Shown here: one piece after another, positions 1-9,193 of the stretch
Layout: every line of letters starts with the position of its first letter
Position numbering within the stretch: position 1 is the stretch's first letter
Assembly (NCBI GenBank): GCA_016744135.1
Contig: JADGEX010000001.1
Span: 631,029-695,028, forward strand
Source of the DNA: Pseudodesulfovibrio sp.
GTDB taxonomy: Bacteria > Desulfobacterota > Desulfovibrionia > Desulfovibrionales > Desulfovibrionaceae
Direction: 5' to 3'
Length of the DNA stretch: 64,000 bases
The notes under the pieces: model-generated
What the model saw: only the letters and a program-made list of their open reading frames with translations
Database searches by the model: none
What the model was told of the DNA's origin: nothing
Translations under genes and position numbers: made by a program

Positions 1-2529
1 CATCTTGCCCATCTTTTTGCGAAGAATCTTGCCCTTATAGTTGGAACCAAACTTGCCAAAACGTCCGCCGCGATTGAGAACATAGACGGTTCTACGCCAC
101 TCTTCGTCAGAACTAAGAGCCTCTCTCCATCGTTTAGGATCGAAGACGGATTTTGGAAGATGACGACGCGCTTCCATAAAGATGCGCATTTCTTCTTCAT
201 CAGCCTCGGGGACAGGCTCACCGAGGCTGTCTCCCCATGCAAGGTTTGCAATAGCACGGAGATACCAATCTTCTGGAACGGCAAAACGTTTCCCTGCACC
301 AAATCCATCTTTACCAAAGCCGGGCAGATTCAATTTATTTGCCACAGCAAGGATGAATGCTTCCATGCTAATAGGCATTTCGTGTCCACCGACCAGAACT
401 TCTTCAGTAAGCGGAGCTCCTGCAGGCTGACGAACCTTACTGGCTTTCGTCGGTACATCTGGAGTAACGTGTGGAGTTCCCCAACGTTCAAGGTACGTCA
501 GATCGGGAAGGATATAATCCGCATACATACTGGTTTCGCCAATGACGATGTCAGAAGCTATGAACAACGGAATCTTTTTCGGATCTTTCAGCGTATTAAT
601 TACATGCTGGTTACCACCGGGAGTGGAAAAAGCCGGAGTCCCCTTGTGTAAAAACAAGATTTTTCCGGGGTACGGATAGCCCTGAGCAAAAGAGGGAATA
701 ATCTCCTGATAGACGTTTCCGGTAAATGGGAACCAAGGACGAGCGGCCGGGTAGCCATTATCTTTGAAGAGACTACAGTCCTCATACCGCATGCCTTCAC
801 GAGTAAGCTTGGGACCAAAGGTCTTGTGCGGTGCCGGATGCATCTTTTTGAAGGTGTAGGGAGTTGCTTTTTTACCGCCGAATTCATGCCAATGGCTTCC
901 ACCGTTGATCAGGCCGCCGACGTAGTCCGCGTTACCGATGAGCATATTCAAAGCAACGATGCAACAGCCAGAGTAATAACCGTCAGAACTCTGTACAGGG
1001 CCACGATAAAAATCAATGGCCGCCCGCTTACCATGAGAGGTAAACTCGTTTGCCACGTTTGCAATGGTTTTAGGATCTACGCCACAACGCTCCGCCATTT
1101 TCGCGAAAGGCATTGCAAAGGCTTCCTGAGTCAGCAAAGCAAAAGCACTCTTAACCTGATTCTCGCCTACTGTGGTTTCCACCAGTAGATCACCCTCCAC
1201 CGGGACAGTATCATCCTGCGGATCGACGGCAATAAACTGACCGTTACGAGACACTACTTTTTGATCAGCGTTGCCAACACCAACTTCGTCGGCACGGACA
1301 TATTTCATCGCGTGACCATCGACAATCTTCACCAAGAGAGTCGCATCACTCCATGTTGGCTCACCATCAGCCTTGGCTGCAGCCTTGTTGGAATTTTCCA
1401 GATATCTCTTGTCGTAACGTTCGTTTTCCAAAATCCAACGAATCATCGCCAGAGCAAGCGTGGAATTTTCTTCGGGTTTAACAGGCAACCACCAGTCGGC
1501 CAAACCTGCGTCATTGGAAAGACGTGGGTCGACAACAGCCGTCTTCATACCACGATCAACTTTGCCCTCAGTAACCTTCTGAGCCATGCTGGTCATGCCG
1601 AAATTGGCACTGAATGCACCTGTTCCCCAAAAGAGAACAAACTCGCTGTTGGCGAGATCCGCTTTCATGTGGTGCGTGGCGTGACCGGTCATTTCAGAAT
1701 ATGCGATGTGATGGGATTGTTCACAAATGGTCGTATGTTCAAAAACGTTTTTTGAACCAAGGCCCATGTTCGTGAACCACTTCATGAGTTCCTTACGACC
1801 ATGCTCAATGCGTCCTGCCATGAACACGAAGCCATTGTTTTTTGGACCAAGGTCCGGGTGATTTGGATCCATGAGCGTGTCCAAATAATCGCTATACTTG
1901 GCTTTGAAATCACCGAGTTCCATTTCCTCTTTCGCTACCAGCTTGGCATCCTTGGCCATGCTTTTCCCGACTTTCTGATCACGAAGAGCATAGACTTCGT
2001 CAAATCCAGGGTAATGATTTGCATCCCCAAGGTTGGCAAACAACTTACCACCACCAACGACCTCATCAATGAACTGGTCAAAAGGAATCCTTTTCCACTT
2101 GTTTGAACCACGATCCCCATCTCTTTTAAGGACACTGCGTACACGATACGGATCGTAATAGGTTTGGACTCCACCTTGCCCTTTGGGACAGATTCTGCCG
2201 TCTACAACGACAGAATCTGTTGGGGACGTCTCATACGGAATATGTGGCAAAAAGTTCTGCGGACTGTATGCGTTACCTGAGATTTTTGCCAAAGTTCCAT
2301 CCCAGAATTTACATTTAATCTGGCACGCTAAATGACACTGAAGACAACTGGAATAAATGATGTTTTCCGGCTTTGCCAATTCGTATACGGCCTCGGATCG
2401 AACTGCTTCAGCAGAGGCCTCAGAAAGCAAACTTTTATGGGCCGCAAATGCGGCACAGCCGCCTACAAGCGCAGAAGTTTTGATAAAACTTCTCCGCGAT
2501 ATAGTTGAGTTATTATTCTTCTTAGTCAT
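1..2529 (-). CDS. ttrA: Tetrathionate reductase-type molybdopterin oxidoreductase, large subunit (3' end outside window)
   Basis: Predicted periplasmic catalytic subunit of a Mo-bis-MGD reductase of the DMSO reductase superfamily. I translated 843 codons without a stop; the C-terminus lies beyond base 1. Residues about 11-40 form a Tat signal (SRRSFIKTSA then a hydrophobic stretch). A [4Fe-4S] motif follows with C62, C65, C69 and C114 (ICPKG). C269 in TTICEQSHH is the likely Mo ligand. It is the last gene of a three-gene operon in the order B-C-A, the order of ttrBCA, starting 11 bases after ttrC. A stretch reading HPDLGPKNN also recalls TtrA. Arsenate (ArrA), selenate and polysulfide reductases are close relatives, so the acceptor is not proven. 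The family is certain; tetrathionate as substrate is an inference. Confidence 0.8.
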   Translation of the reverse strand, partial: MTKKNNNSTISRRSFIKTSALVGGCAAFAAHKSLLSEASAEAVRSEAVYELAKPENIIYSSCLQCHLACQIKCKFWDGTLAKISGNAYSPQNFLPHIPYETSPTDSVVVDGRICPKGQGGVQTYYDPYRVRSVLKRDGDRGSNKWKRIPFDQFIDEVVGGGKLFANLGDANHYPGFDEVYALRDQKVGKSMAKDAKLVAKEEMELGDFKAKYSDYLDTLMDPNHPDLGPKNNGFVFMAGRIEHGRKELMKWFTNMGLGSKNVFEHTTICEQSHHIAYSEMTGHATHHMKADLANSEFVLFWGTGAFSANFGMTSMAQKVTEGKVDRGMKTAVVDPRLSNDAGLADWWLPVKPEENSTLALAMIRWILENERYDKRYLENSNKAAAKADGEPTWSDATLLVKIVDGHAMKYVRADEVGVGNADQKVVSRNGQFIAVDPQDDTVPVEGDLLVETTVGENQVKSAFALLTQEAFAMPFAKMAERCGVDPKTIANVANEFTSHGKRAAIDFYRGPVQSSDGYYSGCCIVALNMLIGNADYVGGLINGGSHWHEFGGKKATPYTFKKMHPAPHKTFGPKLTREGMRYEDCSLFKDNGYPAARPWFPFTGNVYQEIIPSFAQGYPYPGKILFLHKGTPAFSTPGGNQHVINTLKDPKKIPLFIASDIVIGETSMYADYILPDLTYLERWGTPHVTPDVPTKASKVRQPAGAPLTEEVLVGGHEMPISMEAFILAVANKLNLPGFGKDGFGAGKRFAVPEDWYLRAIANLAWGDSLGEPVPEADEEEMRIFMEARRHLPKSVFDPKRWREALSSDEEWRRTVYVLNRGGRFGKFGSNYKGKILRKKMGKM

Positions 2530-2540
2530 GTGTTCTTTCC

Positions 2541-3617
2541 TTAGCAGCAGTTTGATTCAGTAGATTTCGCCAAAAACACTCGATGTCCAATAAAATAGAC
2601 GGCAATGGCGAGCGCAATGGAGAATGCGACGACAGCGTACTCGAACGAACTTGGGGTATAGGCATAAGTCAGCCTTTGGTCGGCAAACGCGGTTGCAAGT
2701 CCCGGAAGATGCTCTGTCGTCTGGCCGGAAAGGACATGGTCGAATCTCGTCCAGAAGTTCAAAGTGATGACCAGCAATGATGCGATATTCGTCACAGTTC
2801 GGTTGGCAGTTGTCATGAAGAGTAGACAAATTGGCAGGGTCAATCCCAGAATGAGATATGCCCATTCTGTAGGAGTTCCTGCGGAAGAACTGTTCCACAC
2901 ATCGATCATCAAGCTTGAGAACTCAAGCAAGAGATTTAGAAGCAACACACCCAAAAAGATAACGTTCACATTCGTATACGGCTCTTTTTTAGACGTATTG
3001 ATTGCGAACAGAGCAACCAATGCGACTCCTGCAGCAAGTGTCTGGGTGAAATGCTGCATAGGTCCGGCAATGGAATGCCAGTTTGGACTGGATATCAAGG
3101 TCGAGAATTCGCCTCCGTTAATAAACAGCGATAAGGCTGTTCCGAAAACAAGACCGATAACACCGAGAGAAACAATAGAAATCTGTTTTTTCCCGAGTGC
3201 GACGATCGCATAAAGGATAAATGCAAGGTAGATAGGAGTACCCCACGTTGCCAAGGCCAACAAAGATGAAAAATGGGGTCTGTAAAAAACTTCCACCAGT
3301 CGTCCCATATGTCCAAGGTCAAAAGCAATAATAACCAGTCCAGCCGAGATGGCTGCAAATGCTGCAAGCAAAGCAGGACGTATCAAATAAGCGTTTTTCT
3401 GCGAATTAAATGCACAAGCGGCAAATGCAAACAGAGAACAACCGATGCCAATGCCAACGAAAAAGACTTTCGCTGCGACCCAGAGTCCCCATGACACATA
3501 GCTGCCGTATGCCGCCATCTCATGACCGTGTGTGAAGCGCATGGCAACGCCATACAGCCCCCAGGCCATCAGCAGGCCCCATCCGAGGTACAGTGTTTTT
3601 TGTAATGTGTTATTCAC
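2541..3617 (-). CDS. ttrC: NrfD/TtrC-type polytopic membrane subunit
   Basis: Integral membrane quinol-oxidising subunit of the NrfD/PsrC family, 358 residues, which passes electrons from the quinone pool to the iron-sulfur subunit. The sequence is almost entirely hydrophobic helices, about nine or ten, beginning LGWGLLMAWGLYGVAMRF. Polar residues sit between helices, as in PsrC-like proteins. It starts with GTG at 3617. The ribosome binding site AGGAG overlaps the TAG stop of the upstream iron-sulfur gene, so the two are probably translationally coupled. The gene lies between the iron-sulfur and molybdenum subunits, as ttrC does in ttrBCA operons. No haem-binding CxxCH is seen, so this is not a cytochrome-type membrane anchor. 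Confidence 0.82.
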   Translation of the reverse strand: MNNTLQKTLYLGWGLLMAWGLYGVAMRFTHGHEMAAYGSYVSWGLWVAAKVFFVGIGIGCSLFAFAACAFNSQKNAYLIRPALLAAFAAISAGLVIIAFDLGHMGRLVEVFYRPHFSSLLALATWGTPIYLAFILYAIVALGKKQISIVSLGVIGLVFGTALSLFINGGEFSTLISSPNWHSIAGPMQHFTQTLAAGVALVALFAINTSKKEPYTNVNVIFLGVLLLNLLLEFSSLMIDVWNSSSAGTPTEWAYLILGLTLPICLLFMTTANRTVTNIASLLVITLNFWTRFDHVLSGQTTEHLPGLATAFADQRLTYAYTPSSFEYAVVAFSIALAIAVYFIGHRVFLAKSTESNCC

Positions 3618-3626
3618 GATTTACTC

Positions 3627-4475
3627 CTACATCAGGTAAAAAACTGAAGGATTGGTTCCCAGTTCTTCCTTGAGCCGCATGCTGTTTCGCTTGGAACCCA
3701 ACAATTCGCTAACAAGACTGGTTTTATCGTTGATATCGCCAAAGAAAACGCCTGCTCCAAGGCAGGTGGTGACACAAGAAGGCAACATCCCGGCATCAAT
3801 TCTATGCAAGCAGAAGTGGCATTTACGGGCATTACCCATGGGAGAAATGTCTGTCTCCCGGGAGCGCGGCCATTCTTTACCGTATTCAAAGGCTGGACGT
3901 TTTTCGTAGGGCATAATTTCAGGTGTGCCTCTGCCATGAAAATCACCAAAATCAAATGTACGGGCACCATAAGGACATGCGGCGATACAGTTGCGACAAC
4001 CAATACATGCGGAATAATCAATATCCACGATACCATCTGGACGTTTTTGGGTCGCTCCTACCGGGCAGACCGAAACACATGGGGGATTATCACAATGCAT
4101 GCAGGGCCGTGGGATGAAGGTTCTCTTCACGTTCGGAAACGTTCCCACTTCTTCTTCAATAACTGGCCGATAAAGTACTCCCGGAGGGAGATTATTCTCC
4201 GAATTGCAGGCTACAGTGCAAGCCTTGCAGCCAATGCACTTTTGCAGATCAAAAACCATAACCCATTTACGTTCATTTACAGGTTTCCGAAGGGCTTCAT
4301 TCAATTCCTTGCGCATACGCTCAAGGACACTTCCTTCAGCATAAAAATCTGGGTTTTCCATCGTCTGGGCTTCTGCCTTTTTTGAATGGGCAACCCCTAC
4401 GCCGACCGCTGTCATGGTCAACAGGGTTTTTTGTAAAAATTTTCGGCGATCATTTCCGCCTGTGTTCTCCGGCAT
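3627..4475 (-). CDS. ttrB: Tetrathionate reductase-type iron-sulfur subunit with Tat signal
   Basis: Electron-transfer subunit of 282 residues carrying four [4Fe-4S]-type cysteine clusters, bridging the NrfD-type membrane subunit and the molybdenum subunit. The N-terminus has DRRKFLQK plus a hydrophobic segment, a Tat signal, so the protein faces the periplasm. Cysteine groups are [11 protein letters not shown] (about residue 80), [26 protein letters not shown] and a later CHFC with CVTTC. The layout matches DmsB/PsrB/TtrB proteins. It is the first gene of the operon. Its start is about 108 bases downstream of a sigma-54-type promoter on the same strand. TtrB is the preferred name because of the B-C-A order; PsrB- or ArrB-like partners are the alternatives. 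Confidence 0.8.
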   Translation of the reverse strand: MPENTGGNDRRKFLQKTLLTMTAVGVGVAHSKKAEAQTMENPDFYAEGSVLERMRKELNEALRKPVNERKWVMVFDLQKCIGCKACTVACNSENNLPPGVLYRPVIEEEVGTFPNVKRTFIPRPCMHCDNPPCVSVCPVGATQKRPDGIVDIDYSACIGCRNCIAACPYGARTFDFGDFHGRGTPEIMPYEKRPAFEYGKEWPRSRETDISPMGNARKCHFCLHRIDAGMLPSCVTTCLGAGVFFGDINDKTSLVSELLGSKRNSMRLKEELGTNPSVFYLM

Positions 4476-4582
4476 GCTTTTCCCCTTTCCGTCTTTTATA
4501 ACGGAGACTAGCGCTGTGGGTTTTAAATGGTTAAAAATACTACTTTAATTTTATCCATCGCCATAAGCTTAATTTCAAAAAA

Positions 4583-4597
4583 GCAAACGGTATGCCA
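4583..4597 (-). promoter_or_regulatory. Sigma-54 (-24/-12) promoter of ttrBCA
   Basis: On the minus strand the bases read TGGCATACCGTTTGC, matching TGGCAY-N5-TTGC with exactly ten bases between the GG and GC pairs. It points toward the iron-sulfur gene starting at 4475. That would leave a leader of roughly 95 bases. The divergent gene at 5757 encodes a GAFTGA-containing sigma-54 activator, the type of protein such a promoter needs. Confidence 0.8.
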
Positions 4598-4685
4598 AAG
4601 GGGAAAAACACCCATAAATCCCCACAGTCTAAGGGTTTACTATAAAATTTTGTACTAATTATGGTTGTGCTTAACGACCACAGGC

Positions 4686-4771
4686 TGTACAAAAAGTGAA
4701 CAATTTTCTCTTTTACCACTACTAAATACGGTTATTTCAGTATTTTAATTTAAGTGTTCAAAAAGCGAACA
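4686..4771. promoter_or_regulatory. Two 17-bp dyad repeats, probable enhancer sites
   Basis: Two near-identical 17-mers, TGTACAAAAAGTGAACA at 4686-4702 and TGTTCAAAAAGCGAACA at 4755-4771, differ at two positions. Each is an imperfect palindrome of the form TGTTC-N7-GAACA. Their starts are 69 bases apart. They lie about 90-190 bases upstream of the sigma-54 promoter, the usual place for activator enhancer sites. They also sit just before the activator operon, so autoregulation is possible. Binding is inferred. The rest of the 4476-4824 intergenic stretch is AT-rich with no other clear site. Confidence 0.6.
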
Positions 4772-4824
4772 AAACGATTATCCAGCACACTATGGGCTCT
4801 GAACACATTCGGAGGGGAGTACAA

Positions 4825-5757
4825 ATGCGGCTTAAAAAAATTATTGGAATACTTTTTTTGTTCCTTATGCTGTTCGGGTGTTCAAATGACAGAGATACAG
4901 ATGTGGTTGTAGATTTTACTGAAACGATACCAACAGACATCCCGGTAAATAGATCAAAACGGCCTGTATTGCGTGTGGCTGTCAGTGCGATGATCTCTCC
5001 CGGAGATACGCATGACTATTACCGCCGTATTTTTTCTTATCTAAGCAATAAAATGAATATGGAATTGGAATTTATCCAGCGGAAAACATATGCAGAAGTC
5101 AATGACATGTTGGAAGGCGGCAAGCTTGATGTCGCCTTCATTTGTGCCGGTCCTTATGTTCGTGCCATGCAACGGAACCAACTGACCGCTGTCGCCGCGC
5201 CAGTCGTGGAAGGCAAACATACCTATCAATCCTATCTAATTGTTGGGGCTAACAGCCCTTATGAGACCCTTGCAGATTTGCGAGGAAAGAAATTTGCATT
5301 TACTGATCCGGACTCGAACACAGGACATCTCGTCCCGGTTGCATGGCTTTTTGACATAGGAACTCGCCCGGAAGATTTCTTTGTCGAAACAATTTTCAGC
5401 TACAGTCACGACAATTCGATCATGGCCGTGGCCAAGGGACTCGTTGATGCAGCTAGTGTGGACAGTATTGTATGGGATTTTTACAAGGCCAAATATCCAG
5501 ACTTGGCATCCAAGACGCGGATCATTCGCAAATCAGCCTCTTTTGGTGTGCCACCTATTGTCGCTTCAAGCACGCTTTCCCCCGAGACACGACAGAAAAT
5601 CGCTGGAATTTTGTTAAAAATGCATGAAAAACCAGAGGGACGTGACATCCTTTCCGGATTGCGGATAGATCGGTTCGTGCATCCGAACAATAGTTGGTAC
5701 AAATCTTTGGATGATTTACTTCAGCATGTCGCCAAACATATGGAGGCAGCCAGTTAA
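4825..5757 (+). CDS. PhnD-like substrate-binding lipoprotein
   Basis: Periplasmic binding protein of the PhnD/ArrX/AioX type, 310 residues. The start ATG at 4825 is preceded by GGAGGGGA at a good distance; an in-frame ATG at 4792 lacks such a site. The N-terminus is a lipoprotein signal ending LFGC (C19). Family motifs include DVAFICAGPYVRAM, LADLRGKKFAFTDPDSNTGH and SHDNSIMAVAKGLVDAASVDS. Its stop overlaps the start of the sigma-54 activator gene (TAATG). There is no permease or ATPase nearby, so it is probably a sensory rather than a transport protein. TtrS kinases carry a similar domain fused to their N-terminus, and arsenic systems use a separate one. The ligand is unknown; a sulfur or metalloid oxyanion is the inference from context. 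Confidence 0.82.
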   Translation: MRLKKIIGILFLFLMLFGCSNDRDTDVVVDFTETIPTDIPVNRSKRPVLRVAVSAMISPGDTHDYYRRIFSYLSNKMNMELEFIQRKTYAEVNDMLEGGKLDVAFICAGPYVRAMQRNQLTAVAAPVVEGKHTYQSYLIVGANSPYETLADLRGKKFAFTDPDSNTGHLVPVAWLFDIGTRPEDFFVETIFSYSHDNSIMAVAKGLVDAASVDSIVWDFYKAKYPDLASKTRIIRKSASFGVPPIVASSTLSPETRQKIAGILLKMHEKPEGRDILSGLRIDRFVHPNNSWYKSLDDLLQHVAKHMEAAS

Positions 5758-7940
5758 TGCTCTGGTCGCTCAAAACAAAACTCATTTCAGGCGTACTCGG
5801 ACTGACTGTACTAGCCCTGATTCCCATGGCAGCCCTTTCCTCGAACTACTTCGCTGCCAACCTGCGGGCTCAATTGCGTGAGCGTGCGCATATTCAAGCG
5901 CATTCCCTCGCTTTGCAAGTGACCGATCTAATCCTCATGAACGATAAAGTTGGCCTCCAAAAGGCAATAGACCTCCAACGCGTTGCAGCTCCATACATTT
6001 CATATATATTCATTATTCGGGATGATCGGGTCTTGGCTCAAACATTCGGAGATTCAATTCCTCAAGCCCTTGTGCCAGCCAATGCTCCCTCCTCTGCTGA
6101 ATCGGGTCATTTCCAAACGATTCGATCTGCCAAAGGTGGACGATATCTGGATATTGCATGGCCCGTGTTCAAGGGTGATGCAGGCGTGTTACGAATTGGG
6201 TATTCCTTTGCCCCAATCGAAGAAAAAGTAACGTTGTTCTGGCTAAAAATAGTCGGAATTGCAGTCTGCATTTTTATTCCAGCCTTGGCTTTGGGAGTAC
6301 TGATTGCACGTCAAATTTTTACGCCTATCGCCGAACTTGTTCACGCCACTACCGCCATTGCGGAAGAGAATTACGATGTTCAAATCACGGTACGTGGGCA
6401 CGATGAAGTCGGTATCTTGGCAGAATCATTTAATACAATGGCAGCCACGGTCAAAACGGATAAAGAACGACTTAAGAAACAGGCTACGAGTCTGGAACGA
6501 GCGCACAGCCAACTATCACTCGCGTATGAAGTAATCAAAGGCGTCTCCGGATTTTACTCGCTTGAAGATTTTGGCCCGTTTCTTACGCAAAAAATTCGTG
6601 AAATGGTTTCGTGCGAAGATATTTTAATAATTGTTCCCACCCCTGCTCGCGACACGCTGTTTATCTTGAGTGCGCAAGGAGTCAGAATGGAATATGACAC
6701 CGATGTCATTGCTCAAACCATTACGGCATTGGAATTGACACAGCCCGGAATTCTTATATCTGAACTCCCCATACCTGAGAACCTGCTTCCATTCTCTTTC
6801 TGCCAAGCAGATCAATTCAGTATTGTTTTAAGCCGCGCACATGGTCAATTTAGCAGTGCCCTATGTTTTGCCTCCCCAACGGAACATGAGTCCCGTTTAC
6901 AAGAAGCGGAAATGGCGAGATTAATTCTTTCGCACGTGATGGACAGTATTTTACGCGCCATAGCTCAAGAAGAAGAACTCCGTCGTTTGCGCGTCAGTCC
7001 TAGCAATGATGCAAATTTTTGTGGCATTGTAGGCAGCCATACTTCGATGCAACGAATATATTCGCTCATAGAAAATGCAGGCCCGTCAGACGCTACAGTA
7101 CTCATTCAGGGCGAAAGCGGAACCGGAAAAGAATTGGTGGCTCACGCATTACATGAAAAAAGCTTACGGAAGTCCAAACCGTTTGTAGTCATTAACTGTG
7201 CCGCATACCCTGAAACGCTTATTGAAAGCGAATTGTTCGGATACGAAAAAGGCGCGTTCACCGGCGCAATCAAAACCAAAAAAGGACGTTTTGAACAAGC
7301 TGAAGGCGGAACGGTTTTCCTTGATGAAATCGGAGAAATCCCCCACTCCACACAGGTTAAACTCCTCAGAGTTTTACAAGATCACCAATTCGAAAGGTTG
7401 GGAAGTGACCATACTATTAAAGGAGATATCCGCATTATTGCAGCAACTAATAGGAATCTTGAAAAAGAAGCCAAAACTGGAAATTTCAGAGAAGATCTTT
7501 TTTATCGTCTGAACGTCATTCCCGTTGAATTGCCCGCCTTACGGGAACGCCAAAGCGACATAATCCTGCTGGCAAGACACTTTTTAAAAAAATACGCAAA
7601 ACAACAAGAACGGAAATCCGTAGAAATTCATCCTCGAGTATTTTCAATACTACAAGAATACCCATGGCCTGGAAATGTACGAGAACTGGAAAATGTTATG
7701 GAGCAAGCCGTGGTCCTCGTCCAGAATGACCTCATTACTCCCTCTGACATTTCTTCCCGGTTGGGCACGACAGTCCAGCAATCCCTCCAACAAAGTACAC
7801 TCGTTACCATGGAACAGCAGGCCATTGTCGATGCTTTGGATAAATGCAATTGGAATAAAAGCAAAGCTGCCGAACTTTTAGGAATTGGACGGACCACTCT
7901 CTATTCAAAGATGAAAAAATACAAAATGTCAGTAAAATAA
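5757..7940 (+). CDS. Membrane-bound HAMP-containing sigma-54-dependent activator
   Basis: A 727-residue bacterial enhancer-binding protein that spans the membrane. A first hydrophobic segment lies at about 8-30, a periplasmic region at about 31-158, a second hydrophobic segment at about 161-184, then a HAMP domain (to about 238) and a GAF-like linker. The AAA+ domain from about 420 has GESGTGKE (Walker A), GAFTGA near 499 and GGTVFLDEIGE (Walker B). A Fis-type helix-turn-helix ends the protein (NKSKAAELLGIGRTTLYSKM). There is no receiver or kinase domain, so the signal would pass directly from periplasm to ATPase. It is coupled to the PhnD-like gene and divergent from ttrBCA, whose promoter is sigma-54 type. 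Full-length transmembrane activators of this sort are uncommon. Confidence 0.88.
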   Translation: MLWSLKTKLISGVLGLTVLALIPMAALSSNYFAANLRAQLRERAHIQAHSLALQVTDLILMNDKVGLQKAIDLQRVAAPYISYIFIIRDDRVLAQTFGDSIPQALVPANAPSSAESGHFQTIRSAKGGRYLDIAWPVFKGDAGVLRIGYSFAPIEEKVTLFWLKIVGIAVCIFIPALALGVLIARQIFTPIAELVHATTAIAEENYDVQITVRGHDEVGILAESFNTMAATVKTDKERLKKQATSLERAHSQLSLAYEVIKGVSGFYSLEDFGPFLTQKIREMVSCEDILIIVPTPARDTLFILSAQGVRMEYDTDVIAQTITALELTQPGILISELPIPENLLPFSFCQADQFSIVLSRAHGQFSSALCFASPTEHESRLQEAEMARLILSHVMDSILRAIAQEEELRRLRVSPSNDANFCGIVGSHTSMQRIYSLIENAGPSDATVLIQGESGTGKELVAHALHEKSLRKSKPFVVINCAAYPETLIESELFGYEKGAFTGAIKTKKGRFEQAEGGTVFLDEIGEIPHSTQVKLLRVLQDHQFERLGSDHTIKGDIRIIAATNRNLEKEAKTGNFREDLFYRLNVIPVELPALRERQSDIILLARHFLKKYAKQQERKSVEIHPRVFSILQEYPWPGNVRELENVMEQAVVLVQNDLITPSDISSRLGTTVQQSLQQSTLVTMEQQAIVDALDKCNWNKSKAAELLGIGRTTLYSKMKKYKMSVK

Positions 7941-8282
7941 CCTAAATTTCCCCCCCCCCAATATATGTGTCCCATATCCGTTATCTTCCTCCCCTCCTAA
8001 ATTCACAATGTACCATTTATAGTTCTAATTATTACAAAAAAATCGCAATAAAGAGCCCCCCCATGTGAAGGTGTGCTCTTCGTTTAACTACAGATTGCCA
8101 CCCAATAAATTTTAATGGTCCGCATATGACCACAGCCGCTTGCAGACACGTTTCCTGTATGAATGCGTCAGGCTATTAGCCCCAAAACATCTTGCCATGG
8201 CCCAAATATTCGCCACTACTCAGGCTCAAAAAAACGTACACGCCTTGACGCCCCCGTCATCAGATGTTGAATATACTCTCCC
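7941..8282. other. Intergenic stretch without a recognised gene
   Basis: A region of 342 bases with no convincing coding sequence. The only structure seen is a 6-bp inverted repeat AAGAGC/GCTCTT at 8051-8080 enclosing a C-tract. It may be a weak terminator for the activator gene, but no T-run follows. Confidence 0.4.
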
Positions 8283-9104
8283 ATGAAGTATATAATAGTA
8301 TTAAGCCATTTGATGGGACTTTCGCTGCTGCTCCTAACGAACGTCGTTGGGTGTGCGCGAAGCGATGTGGTTGCATCAATGGCGTTAGACTCAACTTGGA
8401 ACCGCCTCGATTCAGGTGGACCTCTACCTGCTGTTGGCTGGATGCGAGGGCAAGGCGATGTTGTTCATATCTACATTGAAGGCGACGGCGTTGCCTACTC
8501 CACGCCTACAACTCCTTCTCTCGATCCAACACCCATAACCCCCACAGCGTTACTTCTGGCCCGCGTAGACGATGCGGCTGCTGTGGCTTATATCGGTCGC
8601 CCTTGCCAATATGTATCCGGCGATACCTGCACAAACAAAAGCTGGACCTCTGGGAGATTTTCCGAGGCGACTTTACAAACCGAGAATAGTCTTGTGAATG
8701 CAGCCAAAAAAACGGCCAGGGCAAAACGTGTAGTCTTGATCGGGTTTTCAGGGGGCGGAGCAGTTGCAGCCCTGTTGGCCGAACGGCGAACGGATGTCGC
8801 AGCACTGATTACTGTCTGCGGCAACCTCGACCATGCTGTGTGGACAGCCATGCACAATATTACGCCACTTTACGGATCACTTAATCCAACAGAACACGTC
8901 AAACGACTTTCTTCCCTACCGCAAGTGCATTTCTTGGGCGCGGCAGATACCAACATCAACACAAAAATTACAAACTCTTTTGTAGCAAAACTCGGCCCAG
9001 ATGCCCCTGCGACGGTCCATATAGTGCCAGAGTTGGCGCATGGGGGCGAAGACTGGGCAAAAGCGTGGCCTGGATTACTTCACGAGTTGCGCTTGAATAA
9101 CTGA
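8283..9104 (+). CDS. Lipoprotein alpha/beta-hydrolase-like protein
   Basis: A 273-residue protein with a lipoprotein signal ending VVGC (C24) and an alpha/beta-hydrolase signature. The nucleophile elbow is GFSGG with S156. A possible acid residue lies in LGAADTN and the histidine in AHGGEDW near the C-terminus. It would act in the periplasm or at the inner face of the outer membrane. The substrate is unknown. It stands alone: about 340 bases separate it from the upstream gene and 89 from a regulator gene downstream in the same direction. The hydrolase fold is likely; no narrower family is recognised. Confidence 0.6.
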   Translation: MKYIIVLSHLMGLSLLLLTNVVGCARSDVVASMALDSTWNRLDSGGPLPAVGWMRGQGDVVHIYIEGDGVAYSTPTTPSLDPTPITPTALLLARVDDAAAVAYIGRPCQYVSGDTCTNKSWTSGRFSEATLQTENSLVNAAKKTARAKRVVLIGFSGGGAVAALLAERRTDVAALITVCGNLDHAVWTAMHNITPLYGSLNPTEHVKRLSSLPQVHFLGAADTNINTKITNSFVAKLGPDAPATVHIVPELAHGGEDWAKAWPGLLHELRLNN

Positions 9105-9193
9105 TCTCGACGTTTTCACACACAACCTGTATTATATTAAGAAAATACGTAACGCTCTTTACATTCGAACTTTATTCAGGCGATATTCACTTC

